Assembly: GCF_003050905.1 (NCBI RefSeq)
Contig: NZ_QAOT01000019.1
From: Cereibacter_A azotoformans
Lineage (GTDB): Bacteria; Pseudomonadota; Alphaproteobacteria; Rhodobacterales; Rhodobacteraceae
Direction: 5' to 3' (one strand)
DNA: 64,000 nucleotides
Made by a program: the position numbers and the translations under genes
Shown: in pieces, positions 1 to 8,499 of the stretch
Layout of the letters: every line of letters begins with the position of its first letter
Numbering within the stretch: position 1 is the first letter of the stretch
Notes under the pieces: model-generated
Database searches by the model: none
The model's input: the letters and a program-made list of their open reading frames with translations, nothing else
What the model was told of the DNA's origin: nothing

Positions 1-120
1 CCCGACCCTGAACGCCAACATGTGGCTCCCGCGCGGTGACCACGGAGAGAACCTCAGAGCCCGGCACCCAGGATCAACGGCAGAGAGATCAGCGCTTGAC
101 CAAGGCGATTAGAGAATGAA

Positions 121-243
121 GTGGGACACTATCCAAAGCAGGTCTTCCAGGTTCACGGGGCAGCGGCTGATGGACGGGTTCTGTTCCGCAAGAAACTCTC
201 CCGGCCCCAGTTCGCGAAGTTCATGGCGTCGCTGCCGCCGTGA
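121..243 (+). pseudogene. IS110-family transposase, N-terminal remnant
   Basis: Reading from a GTG at 121, the frame gives the typical IS110 start region (KQVFQVHG, then DGRVLFRKKLSRPQF and ending MASLPP) and stops at a TGA where the family normally continues with Cys and the rest of a protein of over 300 residues. Only about 40 codons remain, and the first catalytic Asp region is already degraded. It is a decayed insertion-sequence fragment, not a gene. Family assignment is from motif memory. Confidence 0.6.
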
Positions 244-540
244 CTCTGAGCGAAGTTATGAATAAACGGGGCGGTCGCGCCGCCCCACGCCCGCACCGCC
301 TATGCACCAACCCTGACAATCTGATGACGGGAAAAACAACCGGAACGGATGATACTCGGCGCAGTCGAAAGTTCTGAACAATCCATCAGATTTCAGGGGG
401 TGCGCTGTCTGGGCCCCCGACATATCCGTTTTGTGGGTGCAACAGGGATCCGCGTCACAGCGATAACCCGCTGCGCCTGCCTTGAGGGAGGATCAACCAG
501 CGCCGGCCAAGCAGGCGGCAGCAGCAATGACGGAGACTAG

Positions 541-2604
541 ATGCAAGCCCTCGCGAGAGCCCTGAACTTCCGCGCGAAGATCATCCTTGCCCTTCTCCTT
601 GCTGGCCTCCTCCCTTCCGGCGCGATCCTGACACTCGATATGGCCCGCTTTGAGGCCTCGGTGAGGAGATCGGTCGAGTCCCAGTTGCATCAGGCCAGTG
701 ACGCAAAGGGAGCGATGCTCGAGGCATGGTTCGCCAACCTGCTCACGGTGGCCGGAAGTCTTGCAGAAAATCCCTTCGTGATCGCCGCAATGATGGACCT
801 CGAACGCGGCGCGGAACAGCTTGGAAGGAGCGGGTCCCGGCCCGTCAACGAGGCAAGGCTTCGTGAGCGTTACCAGATCCAGGCTGATCGGACGCGCGAC
901 GCGTCCCCCGACGCTCTTGATCGATGGATGCGGCTGGACGTGGCGGCGCGTCGCCTGCAGGACCTTTATGTATCCGGCAATCCGAGGCCCTTGGGAGAGA
1001 AGCAGGCTCTCGAGGACGCAGGCGACGGCAGCCCCTACTCCGCAGGGCACCGCAAATACCATCCTTTCTTGCGCAACTACTTGAAAGATTTCGGGTTCTA
1101 CGACATATTCCTCATTGAGCCCCAGGCCGGCTCGATCGTCTACTCGGTGTTCAAGGAGACCGATTTCGGAACCTCCCTGTTCGACGGCCCGTACAGCGGC
1201 ACCGCCTTCGGACGCGCCGCCCAAGCCATCGTGCGCAACGCCGGAAGCGATCCGTTTCTGGTCACCGATTTCGCGCCCTATGAACCGTCCTACAACGCTC
1301 ATGCGGCCTTTATCCTTATGCCTCTTCGTCAGGACGGCACGCTTGTCGGCATCCTCGCCTTCCAGATCCCGATTGAACCGCTCAATGACATTCTGAGAAG
1401 GCCGATCGCGGGATTTGCCACGTCTGACGGCTTCCTCGTCGGCGCCGACCGTCTCCTGCGTTCCGTGCCGCTGAAGGACCAATCCCTGGAAGTGGGATCG
1501 CCGGTCGATGGCGACATCGTGGAAGCCGCCCTGGCTCGAGACGAGGGTGTCATGCGAGGTGCGAACTACGCCGGCGACGATGTGTTGGCGGCCTTCCGGC
1601 CGGTAGCCATTCCCGGCATGACATGGGCCATCGTGTCCGAGATCTCATCGGACGAGGCCTATGCCGACTTGCGCGCAGGCCTGCGAGCGGCGGGCATGAC
1701 GGCAGGGGGCGCCGCGGGCTTGATCGTCATCGCCGGATTGTTGACCGCCATCTGGCTGCTTCGGCCGATACGGCGGCTCTCCGAGGATATGCATGGCATT
1801 GCCGTCCGCTCGGTCGGGGCGCTGAAGGAAGCCTCCGGTTCTGCCATAGAGGCCGCCGAGAAGATGGTCGTGACCGCTGAAGAGACGAGCCGCCAGAGTC
1901 AGGTGGTCAAGGAAAACTCCGGTCATGCGGCGACCAATGTCGCGGATGTGGCCTCTGCCGTTGAACAGATGTCGGCGTCGGCTCAGGAAGTGGTGCAGGG
2001 CGTGGTCCGCACGACGGGCTTCATGGAGGAGGTCACGCGGAAGGCAGAATCTGCTCGGACGTCGCTCACGGACCTCGAGAAGGTCACGCATCGTATTCGC
2101 GGTGTCGCGAGCCACATCGACGGAATTGCCAAGCAGACAGATCTTCTAGCCTTGAATGCGGCCATCGAGGCGGCGCGAGCGGGGGAGGCCGGACGTGGGT
2201 TCAGCGTGGTCGCTGAAGAAGTGCGCAAGCTGGCAGCCATGACGACCCGATCGACCGGCGAGATTGCGGCTGAAGTACAAGCCGTCGTCGGTGCGGTGGA
2301 ACGGAACGTGGTCATGATCCGCGAGATGACGAGTGTGATGGAGCGGGTTCGCGACCAGGCGCAGGTCATGTCTGTAACCGCTCTTGAACAGGGAGATGTT
2401 TCCGCACGCATCGCCTCGCGCATGGCGGACACCGCTCAACGCGTCGCAATCGTCGACCACAGCATTGCCGGTGTGGGATCCGCCTCGGCCGAGGCGGCTT
2501 CGACCGCAACCGGTCTGATGGATCAGATGGCAGATGTCGATGCGGCGTCCATGGATCTGGATACTGCCATCGGAACGTTCGTCGAAAGGGTCAGACGCCT
2601 CTAG
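541..2604 (+). CDS. Methyl-accepting chemotaxis protein 1
   Basis: Chemoreceptor of 687 residues. A first membrane segment (about residues 13-33) is followed by a large periplasmic sensor domain of some 350 residues, which looks like a double-Cache-type fold. A second membrane segment lies near 385-408, then a signalling helical hairpin whose tip (TDLLALNAAIEAARAGE) lies near 532-550. The tip is the conserved contact site for CheA and CheW. A GGAG lies a few bases before the ATG. No CheR-docking pentapeptide is visible at the C-terminus. It stands alone between transposase relics with no che genes nearby, so it must use core machinery encoded elsewhere. The ligand cannot be told from sequence. 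Confidence 0.93.
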   Translation: MQALARALNFRAKIILALLLAGLLPSGAILTLDMARFEASVRRSVESQLHQASDAKGAMLEAWFANLLTVAGSLAENPFVIAAMMDLERGAEQLGRSGSRPVNEARLRERYQIQADRTRDASPDALDRWMRLDVAARRLQDLYVSGNPRPLGEKQALEDAGDGSPYSAGHRKYHPFLRNYLKDFGFYDIFLIEPQAGSIVYSVFKETDFGTSLFDGPYSGTAFGRAAQAIVRNAGSDPFLVTDFAPYEPSYNAHAAFILMPLRQDGTLVGILAFQIPIEPLNDILRRPIAGFATSDGFLVGADRLLRSVPLKDQSLEVGSPVDGDIVEAALARDEGVMRGANYAGDDVLAAFRPVAIPGMTWAIVSEISSDEAYADLRAGLRAAGMTAGGAAGLIVIAGLLTAIWLLRPIRRLSEDMHGIAVRSVGALKEASGSAIEAAEKMVVTAEETSRQSQVVKENSGHAATNVADVASAVEQMSASAQEVVQGVVRTTGFMEEVTRKAESARTSLTDLEKVTHRIRGVASHIDGIAKQTDLLALNAAIEAARAGEAGRGFSVVAEEVRKLAAMTTRSTGEIAAEVQAVVGAVERNVVMIREMTSVMERVRDQAQVMSVTALEQGDVSARIASRMADTAQRVAIVDHSIAGVGSASAEAASTATGLMDQMADVDAASMDLDTAIGTFVERVRRL

Positions 2605-3095
2605 CATTGCGTTGCCGGGCAACCTGGTCACGAGCCTGGAGCGAATGAGCCATCGCTGGCTGCTCAGGGATGAGCCAACGGACGGCCTCCAGCCTTTCCC
2701 TCCTTCTGCTGCCGATGGCCGATCTGTCGCAGTGCAACCCCGCAGAACACGAGGTGGCCGGTCGCCGGCCAACGCGCCTTGGGGTGGCACCGGCTAAGCC
2801 GCGGGACTTGTCGCTCCGAGTCCCGTGGCTGAGCCGGCGCATCAGTGGCTCGAGCGTCAGGGTGACCCCGACAACCTGCATGAAAGTTTGATCACGGATT
2901 GCCCGACGTCATCCCCGCGTCGAACCAAGACACACCCGCTTCCCGCGCAGGATCTGGTCGGATCGGGGAGGACTGCCGTGGGGGCGAGCCATGGCCGAAT
3001 CTGGGTGATGCGGCCTGAGAGGGCGGCGAGTCGTGGCGGGTGTCCAAGCCTGCCAGAACCTTCAATCTGCTCATGCTACAAGGAGTAAGGTGGCA
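2605..3095. other. Non-coding stretch after chemoreceptor 1
   Basis: About 490 bases without a convincing gene. A small palindrome GTTGCCGGGCAAC follows the chemoreceptor stop and could be part of a weak terminator. The rest leads into insertion-sequence debris. Confidence 0.4.
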
Positions 3096-3230
3096 ATGAG
3101 TGTGACGATGGACGACCCGATCAAGCGGTGGACGTCGAAGCGCAAGACGGCGCTCGTGGTGGAGATCATCCAGGGGAAGACGACGGTGGCCGAGGCCAGC
3201 CGGTCGGTGACGTCCCTTCAAATGGTGTAG
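3096..3230 (+). pseudogene. IS3-type transposase OrfA, truncated
   Basis: The ATG has a good ribosome site (AGGAGTAAGG). The first 38 residues (DDPIKRWTSKRK, then ALVVEIIQGKTTVAEASRS) match the start of an IS3-group OrfA, the small helix-turn-helix transposase subunit. The match ends abruptly around 3215, where the DNA changes to the sequence flanking the IS481 relic, and only a few extra codons follow before TAG. The likely cause is interruption by the IS481-like element, followed by loss of the rest. Confidence 0.65.
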
Positions 3231-3302
3231 CTCGCCGGTAGCACCGCCGCCCGCTCGCGCGCTCACATCAAGCGCCGTAGCGGGCAGGCGGCGGTGCGGT
3301 GG

Positions 3303-4002
3303 TCATCGGGTTTTTCGGTAGGGTCGGGTTGCTGAGCTGTTCAGTCCCGGCATCTGGTGGATCGGATCAAGGATGAATCGATCCGGGTCTGATGTCCGGA
3401 TTTTGCAGATGTATTCGTAGGGCGTGAGGCCGCCGAGTGTCTTCAGTCGGCGGGCGAAGTTGTAGGCTGCCAGGAAGTCGGCGAGGTGTGTTCGCAGCTG
3501 GTCGTGGTTCTCGTAGTGGAAGCGCTTGACGGTGGCGTCCTTGAGCGTGGGGTTCATCCGCTCGACCTGGCCGTTCGGCGGGAAAACGATCCACTGGATC
3601 GTTTTCTGCCCCGCCTCACTCCACGGGTGGTTGGGTTTGGTTAGTCTGTGCTCGATCCCGTTCGCTTCGCAGATCATGTCGACGCGCATTGGCCGGGAGT
3701 AGATGGTGTTCCGGTTGTGGGGCTGCTCGGCGAACTGGATGCCCCTCGCCATTGTCTCTCGGACCAATGGCGTTCCAATGGCTCGATCGGTGAGAACCGT
3801 TGGACCTGGTAGGGCACGACCTCGAGCATGTGCTGGAGGAACTCCCAGGCAGTCTTTCTGTCAGCTGTTGCAACGAGTTGAGCAACGCGAACTTGGACGT
3901 CCGGTCGATGCCGACGAACAGGTAGAGCTTCCCTTCGCCGGTCTGCACCTCCGCGATATCGATGTGAAAGAAGCCGATGGGGTAGCGCAGCAGAAGTTCA
4001 GC
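3303..4002 (-). pseudogene. IS481-family transposase, frameshifted
   Basis: On the minus strand, pieces of a DDE integrase-fold transposase can be read in three frames. First comes YPIGFFHIDIAEVQTGEGK with the first Asp, then a scrambled stretch where the second Asp (normally LTDRGIQFA) has been lost to frameshifts. Then come RGIQFAEQP and NGQVERMNPTLKD with the catalytic Glu, and finally GLTPYEYICKI and DPIHQMPGLN. An extra 42 bases sit between HPW and NGQVERM. The element cannot make an active transposase. Its outer ends were not fixed; TGTAGCTCGCC near 3226 is a possible terminal repeat. Confidence 0.75.
3583..3605. repeat. Perfect hairpin inside the IS481 relic
   Basis: AAAACGATCC, three-base loop ACT, GGATCGTTTT. 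It lies within the roughly 42-base in-frame insertion that splits the catalytic-Glu motif of the transposase relic. It could be a small palindromic insertion or the footprint of another element. Confidence 0.6.
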
Positions 4003-4338
4003 GAATGGCGGACGAGGTGAAGACGGATTTTCGAGCCTTTGTTTCCGTTTCGGATCTCCGCTCCGAACTCGGGATCACACTCTACCGCTGCATGGGCCCG
4101 GATGGCGCGCTCACGGATTACGGACGGCGCGTTCTTGGGGCGCAGCTTCGGTTCAAGTGCAACTGGAGGGGAACAGCCGGTTCGGGGCCGCAGTGCCGGG
4201 GAGGCAAGGCACGACCTTGCGAAAAAGGCCGCGTCAGATACATATGGACCACGGACCGCCCCAGAATGTGGCAGATTGCGGGAAGGTCCAGCCACGGCGA
4301 GGGAAGGACGGAAACTGACGCAGGGTGATACAACGGCC
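4003..4338. other. Junction region between the IS481 relic and exoD remnant
   Basis: About 340 bases. The minus strand may still carry a few upstream codons of the transposase (reading LLLRYPIGFF across 4003). I see no other recognisable gene. Confidence 0.35.
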
Positions 4339-4767
4339 ATGTCCACGGACAAGGACGAATGCGGGTCCCCCTCGGATCCGGGCGACCGACGAAGTCGGCC
4401 GCCGAAGGAACGGCGGCGGCTGTCGGGAATCCTGCAGGAGGTTGCACGGGACGGCAGGCGTGACCGCGTGGCTTTGGCAGATCGGCTCCGAATCCTGGAC
4501 GCACGGGCCTCCGAGGCATCGCGGCTCATCTTTGCCCTGCCGAGCGTGCTGCCGACCCCGCCCGGAACTTCTGGCCTCCTGGGTCTTCCTCTTGTCTGTC
4601 TCTCCAGCCAACTCATGCTCGGCCAGCGGCCCTGGCAGCCGCGCTTCGATGCCGAAAGATCTCTGGCGCGTGCGGATTTCTCCGCGCTGGTCGAGCGTGT
4701 CCTGCCGATCCTGAACGGGCGCGCCACGTGCGTCTGCTGCCCCAAGAGGTTGAGTGATGTATCTTGA
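4339..4767 (+). pseudogene. exoD: ExoD-family protein, C-terminally truncated
   Basis: The first 120 or so residues match ExoD (exopolysaccharide synthesis / alkali-tolerance membrane protein). They show an N-terminal SGILQEV helix region, a LADRLRILDARASEASRL segment and the signature FALPSVLPTPPGTSGLLGLP, followed by QLMLGQRPWQPRF. Around 4713 the similarity ends, and an unrelated tail rich in Cys runs to a TGA inside the next gene. Normal ExoD has roughly 190-210 residues with further membrane helices, so the C-terminal third is missing. A deletion joining exoD to the upstream side of the CNNM gene is the simplest explanation. Confidence 0.65.
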
Positions 4768-6061
4768 AATCGCGATCGTGGTCCTTCTGACCCTGATCAA
4801 CGGCCTTCTGGCCATGTCCGAGCTTGCCATCGTCTCGGCGCGTCCCGGGCGGCTCAAGGTTCTCGCCGACCAGGAGACCCCGGGCGCGGCCACCGCCATC
4901 CGTCTGGCCGAGGATCCGGGCCGGTTTCTGTCCAGCGTGCAGATCGGCATCACACTTGTGGGTGTCCTGTCCGGCGCCTTCTCCGGCGCAACGCTCGGTG
5001 CCCGGCTTGCCGGGACGCTGACAACCGCGGGAATGCCCGCCACCCTCGCGCAATCGGTGGGCGTCGGCGCCGTGGTGGTGGCCATCACCTACCTGTCGCT
5101 GATCGTGGGCGAACTGGTGCCCAAGCAGATCGCGCTGCGGTCGCCGGAACAGGTGGCCTGCCGCGTGGCGCCGCTGATGCGGGCCGTGGCGGCCGTGGCC
5201 GCGCCCCTGGTCTGGCTGCTCGACCGGTCGGGCAAGGTGGTGCTGGCGCTGCTGGGTCAGGGCGGCGCGCGCACGCAGGCCGTGACCGACGAAGAGGTCC
5301 GGCTTCTGATCTCGGAGGCCGAGGCCTCGGGCTCGATCCACGCGGCCGAGAGCCGGATGATCTCGGGTGTGATGCGCATGGCCGACCGGACCGCCCGCGG
5401 CCTGATGACGCCGCGCCATGAGGTGGACGTGCTGAACGCAGGCGCCACCCGTGCCGAGGCCATGGCGCTGTTCAACGGCTCGCGCCGCTCGCGCCTTCCG
5501 GTCCGCGCCGGCGGCCCGGATGACATCATCGGCGTGGTCTCGATCCGCGACGTGGCCGCCGCGCCCGCGAGCGACGGGTTTGACCTGCGTGACCTCGTGC
5601 AGGAGGCGCCGGTGGTCCACGAACACCAGGGCGCGCTGGAAGTGATCGAGCGGTTGCGCGCGACACCGTCGCACATGGTTCTGGTCTATGATGAATACGG
5701 CGCGTTCGAGGGTATCGTGACACCGCTCGACCTGCTGGAGATCATCACTGGCGCCTTCAACGAGGAAACCACCGATGAGCCGGTCGTGGTCACCCGGGAG
5801 GATGGGTCGATGCTGGTGGCGGGTTGGATGCCGGCGGATGAATTTGCGGATCTGTTGTCGCTGCGGCTGCCGGACGGCCGGGAGTACGACACGGCCGCCG
5901 GCCTGGTGCTGGAGGCGCTGGCCCGTATTCCCGCGGTCGGAGACATTTTCCATCTGCAGGGCTGGCGGATCGAGGTTGTCGACCTCGACGGACGCCGCAT
6001 CGACAAGCTGCTGGTGTCCAGGGACCGGCCGGTCGTGCGCCACCGGCAGAGCGATCGCTGA
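4757..6061 (+). CDS. CNNM/CBS-domain membrane protein (HlyC/CorC family)
   Basis: A 434-residue integral membrane protein of the CorC/TlyC type, linked to Mg2+/Co2+ efflux or homeostasis. The N-terminal CNNM (DUF21) region has about four hydrophobic helices and the conserved VGELVPKQIAL. A linker with RGLMTPRHEVDVL leads into a tandem CBS pair (about 210-330; YDEYGAFEGIVTPLDLLE is characteristic). A C-terminal CorC_HlyC domain follows (about 345-430, ending near RIEVVDLDGRRIDKL). ATG 4757 is preferred to the GTG at 4754 because AGAGG sits just upstream. It overlaps the last bases of the truncated exoD frame. Confidence 0.92.
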   Translation: MYLEIAIVVLLTLINGLLAMSELAIVSARPGRLKVLADQETPGAATAIRLAEDPGRFLSSVQIGITLVGVLSGAFSGATLGARLAGTLTTAGMPATLAQSVGVGAVVVAITYLSLIVGELVPKQIALRSPEQVACRVAPLMRAVAAVAAPLVWLLDRSGKVVLALLGQGGARTQAVTDEEVRLLISEAEASGSIHAAESRMISGVMRMADRTARGLMTPRHEVDVLNAGATRAEAMALFNGSRRSRLPVRAGGPDDIIGVVSIRDVAAAPASDGFDLRDLVQEAPVVHEHQGALEVIERLRATPSHMVLVYDEYGAFEGIVTPLDLLEIITGAFNEETTDEPVVVTREDGSMLVAGWMPADEFADLLSLRLPDGREYDTAAGLVLEALARIPAVGDIFHLQGWRIEVVDLDGRRIDKLLVSRDRPVVRHRQSDR

Positions 6062-6075
6062 ACGGTCATCCTCCT

Positions 6076-6103
6076 CTCGGTCGCCTGACAGGGTCAGGCC
6101 GAG
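6076..6103 (+). terminator. Hairpin after the CNNM/CBS gene
   Basis: CTCGG-tcg-CCTGAC, loop AGG, GTCAGG-CCGAG, 14 bases after the stop codon. There is no T tract, so its termination strength is uncertain. The DNA from here to 6333 shows no gene. Confidence 0.45.
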
Positions 6104-6333
6104 ATGAGTCGGGGGTCAAGACGCCGGCAATGAAGGGCTCGGACGACGCCGGGCCCGGCATGGCGAGGCGGTGGAGGTCTGCTGCGGGAAGGGCGTGGAT
6201 CGTGTGCAGCCGCCCTTCCCGGCCGTGGTGGACAGCAGGACAAGCGCTTGTTCCTCAGACATGAAGGGCACTTGCAACCTCATTCGGCGGATGATCAAGC
6301 GCTCACCGCGCACTTGTGCCGGGGCCTAAAGGC

Positions 6334-8436
6334 TCAGAACCGCGTGGTGAGGCCCAGCCAGAGCCGGCGTCCCTCGCCCACGCTGTTGTAGTCCGCCTCG
6401 TCGGTGCGCTTGTCGGTGATGTTGTAGATGGCAGAGCTCAGGCTGACCCGGTCGTTCACCTGGTAGGAGGCGCCGACATCCACCGTGGCATAGGCGGCAT
6501 ATTTGCGGCCCTCGACGCCGTTGATCACGACGGGCGCGCCGTTGGTGCCGATGCGGGGGCCGGCGGCCAGCTCGCTGCCGTGGTAGTTGGCCGCGGTCCA
6601 GGCTTCCAGACCCTCGATCGGCGTCACCCAGTCCAGCCGCAGCGACGCCTGATGCCGCGGAGTCCGGGCCAGCGGATAGCCCGCGAAATCGCCCGTCCGC
6701 TGCTCGGAGCTGGTGTGGGTGTAGCTTGCCCGGAAGGACAGGCTCTCCGTCGCTTCCCAGTCGGCGGTCAGTTCCACGCCCTTGATCACCGCGTCGTCGA
6801 TGTTGAAATTCTGCCAGAGGCAGGAATAGCCGGGAAACGGCTCCAGCGCCGCGGCGTCGCAGGCCGCCCCGCCCAGCGGGTCGATGATCGAGCCGGTGTC
6901 GGGGTCGATCAGACGGCCGGTGTTGAAGTTGCTGATCTTGTCCCGGAAGCGGGTGTGGAACAGCGTGCCGCCAAGGCTCAGCCCGCGGCCATTGTCCCAC
7001 AGGGCCGCCAGTTCCAGGCTGTCGCTGGTCTCGGGCTCCAGATCCGGGTTCGGGGCCAGCAGCCCCGCGCCCCGCTGGGTCGGCAGGTAGTAGCCGGGCG
7101 CCACCTGACGGATCTCGGGCGCCCGGAAGCCGGTGGAATAGCCGCCCTTCAGCGTCAGCGCCTCGGTCGCGTGGAAGACGGCATAGAGCCTCGGGGTGAC
7201 ATGGCTGCCATAGGTCTCGTGATGATTGTAGCGGACGCCCGCGGTCACGGCGAAGCGGTCCGACAGCCACCATTCGTCCTCCGCGAAGAGCGCCCACTGG
7301 TCCACGCTCAGCCGCTGGTCCTCCTCGCGGCTGCCGCGGTCGGTCAGGCGGGCGTTCTGGTGCTGGAAGCCCGTCACCAGCGTGTGATCGCCGCCCATCG
7401 AGAAGGGCAGCGTCAGCTTGCCGTCGAGGACCGTGTTGCGGATCCGCGGCACCCGATCGTCCCGGACGAACGCGCCACCGGCCTCGCGCTCGTAGGTCTC
7501 GCGCTGGCCTTCCTCGACCTGCAGCGACAATTCGGTCCGCGCATCGCCCCAGCGCCCGCTGTGGCCGACGGCCACCGACTCGCGGCTGTAGTCGCGATAG
7601 GCATCCTCGGCCGTGGGGGCAAGCACCCGCCCGGCCGAGGTGATGCCCCGCACCACCGTGCGCCCCGCCTCGAACCACAGGTCATGCTCCGGCGTCAGCG
7701 CGTAGGTCAGCCGTGCGGCGAGATCGCTCTCTTCCCGGCCCTGGTTGCCGGCCAGGATGCGGTCCTCGGATCGGTCCAGCACGCGGCCCCAGAGTTGCAG
7801 GCTCAGCCGGTCCCGCACCAGCGGGCCGCCGATGTGGAACGAGAGCTGCCCGCTGTGGCCGCTGTCGTCATGCTCCTGGGCCGTCACCTCGGCGGTGACG
7901 CTGCCGCGCCACTCCTGATCGGCGCGCTTGGTGATGATGTTGATTACCCCGCCCATGGCGTCCGACCCGTAGAGCGAGGACATCGGCCCGCGCACGACCT
8001 CGATCCGGTCGATGGCCGAAAGCGGCGGGATGAAGCTCTGCTCGTAGCCGGAATTGCCGTTCGGGCGCGCGTCGCGCGTGCTCTGGCGGCGGCCGTCCAC
8101 GAGGATCAGCGTATAGGCGCCGGGCAGCCCCCGGATGAAGATGTCGCGCTCGTTCGCAACGCCGGTGACCGACACACCCTGCACCTCGCGCAGCGCGTCG
8201 GCGAGGTTGGTGAAGGCGCCGCGTTCCAGTTCCTCGGCCTGGATGACCGAAACGCTGGCCGGGGCGTCCTTCAGCGCCTGCTCGAAGCCGCCGGCCGTCA
8301 CCACGATCTGGTCGAGCGCAATCGCTTCCTGCGCTGTGGCGGCTGCGGGAAGGGCCATGGCAACAGCCGCCAGCCCCCCCACTATCGCCGTCGCTGAAGT
8401 CCTCGACCTGAGTTGTCGGACGCCCACATCCTGCAT
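6334..8436 (-). CDS. TonB-dependent outer-membrane receptor
   Basis: A 700-residue outer-membrane gated channel, probably for a ferric siderophore or heme-like ligand. The signal peptide ends near AAATAQ, and a TonB-box-like segment (DQIVVTAGG) follows. The plug carries SVSVIQAEELE, RDIFIRGLPG, IEVVRGPMSSLYGSDAMGG and GVINIITKR, and the barrel ends in the classic terminal aromatic (LWLGLTTRF). I chose the ATG at 8436 because GGGAGAG lies eight bases upstream; TTG or ATG codons farther upstream are possible. It is transcribed away from the regulator-like gene at 8500, and the inverted repeat at 8461 lies in its leader, which suggests iron control. The substrate is not identifiable. Confidence 0.93.
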   Translation of the reverse strand: MQDVGVRQLRSRTSATAIVGGLAAVAMALPAAATAQEAIALDQIVVTAGGFEQALKDAPASVSVIQAEELERGAFTNLADALREVQGVSVTGVANERDIFIRGLPGAYTLILVDGRRQSTRDARPNGNSGYEQSFIPPLSAIDRIEVVRGPMSSLYGSDAMGGVINIITKRADQEWRGSVTAEVTAQEHDDSGHSGQLSFHIGGPLVRDRLSLQLWGRVLDRSEDRILAGNQGREESDLAARLTYALTPEHDLWFEAGRTVVRGITSAGRVLAPTAEDAYRDYSRESVAVGHSGRWGDARTELSLQVEEGQRETYEREAGGAFVRDDRVPRIRNTVLDGKLTLPFSMGGDHTLVTGFQHQNARLTDRGSREEDQRLSVDQWALFAEDEWWLSDRFAVTAGVRYNHHETYGSHVTPRLYAVFHATEALTLKGGYSTGFRAPEIRQVAPGYYLPTQRGAGLLAPNPDLEPETSDSLELAALWDNGRGLSLGGTLFHTRFRDKISNFNTGRLIDPDTGSIIDPLGGAACDAAALEPFPGYSCLWQNFNIDDAVIKGVELTADWEATESLSFRASYTHTSSEQRTGDFAGYPLARTPRHQASLRLDWVTPIEGLEAWTAANYHGSELAAGPRIGTNGAPVVINGVEGRKYAAYATVDVGASYQVNDRVSLSSAIYNITDKRTDEADYNSVGEGRRLWLGLTTRF

Positions 8437-8460
8437 GGCGTTGCGCTCTCCCATAATTCC

Positions 8461-8475
8461 TGACAAGAATTGTCA
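8461..8475. promoter_or_regulatory. Perfect inverted repeat TGA-N9-TCA (iron-box-like operator)
   Basis: TGACAA-GAA-TTGTCA lies in the short gap between the divergent TonB receptor and the LysR/TrpD-like gene. The TGA-N9-TCA layout matches the iron-responsive boxes described for RirA/IscR-type Rrf2 regulators in alphaproteobacteria. Binding is inferred only. A HTH regulator such as the neighbouring gene product could also bind here. Confidence 0.55.
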
Positions 8476-8499
8476 TTAATGTGTGGGCCGGTCAGGGCA

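Noticed and set aside
349..540. A short frame ending directly before chemoreceptor 1
   Set aside because: No recognised sequence and no ribosome site; its abutment to the ATG is probably chance.
4339..4767. An intact ExoD gene
   Set aside because: The C-terminal third is missing and replaced by an unrelated tail, so it is annotated as truncated.
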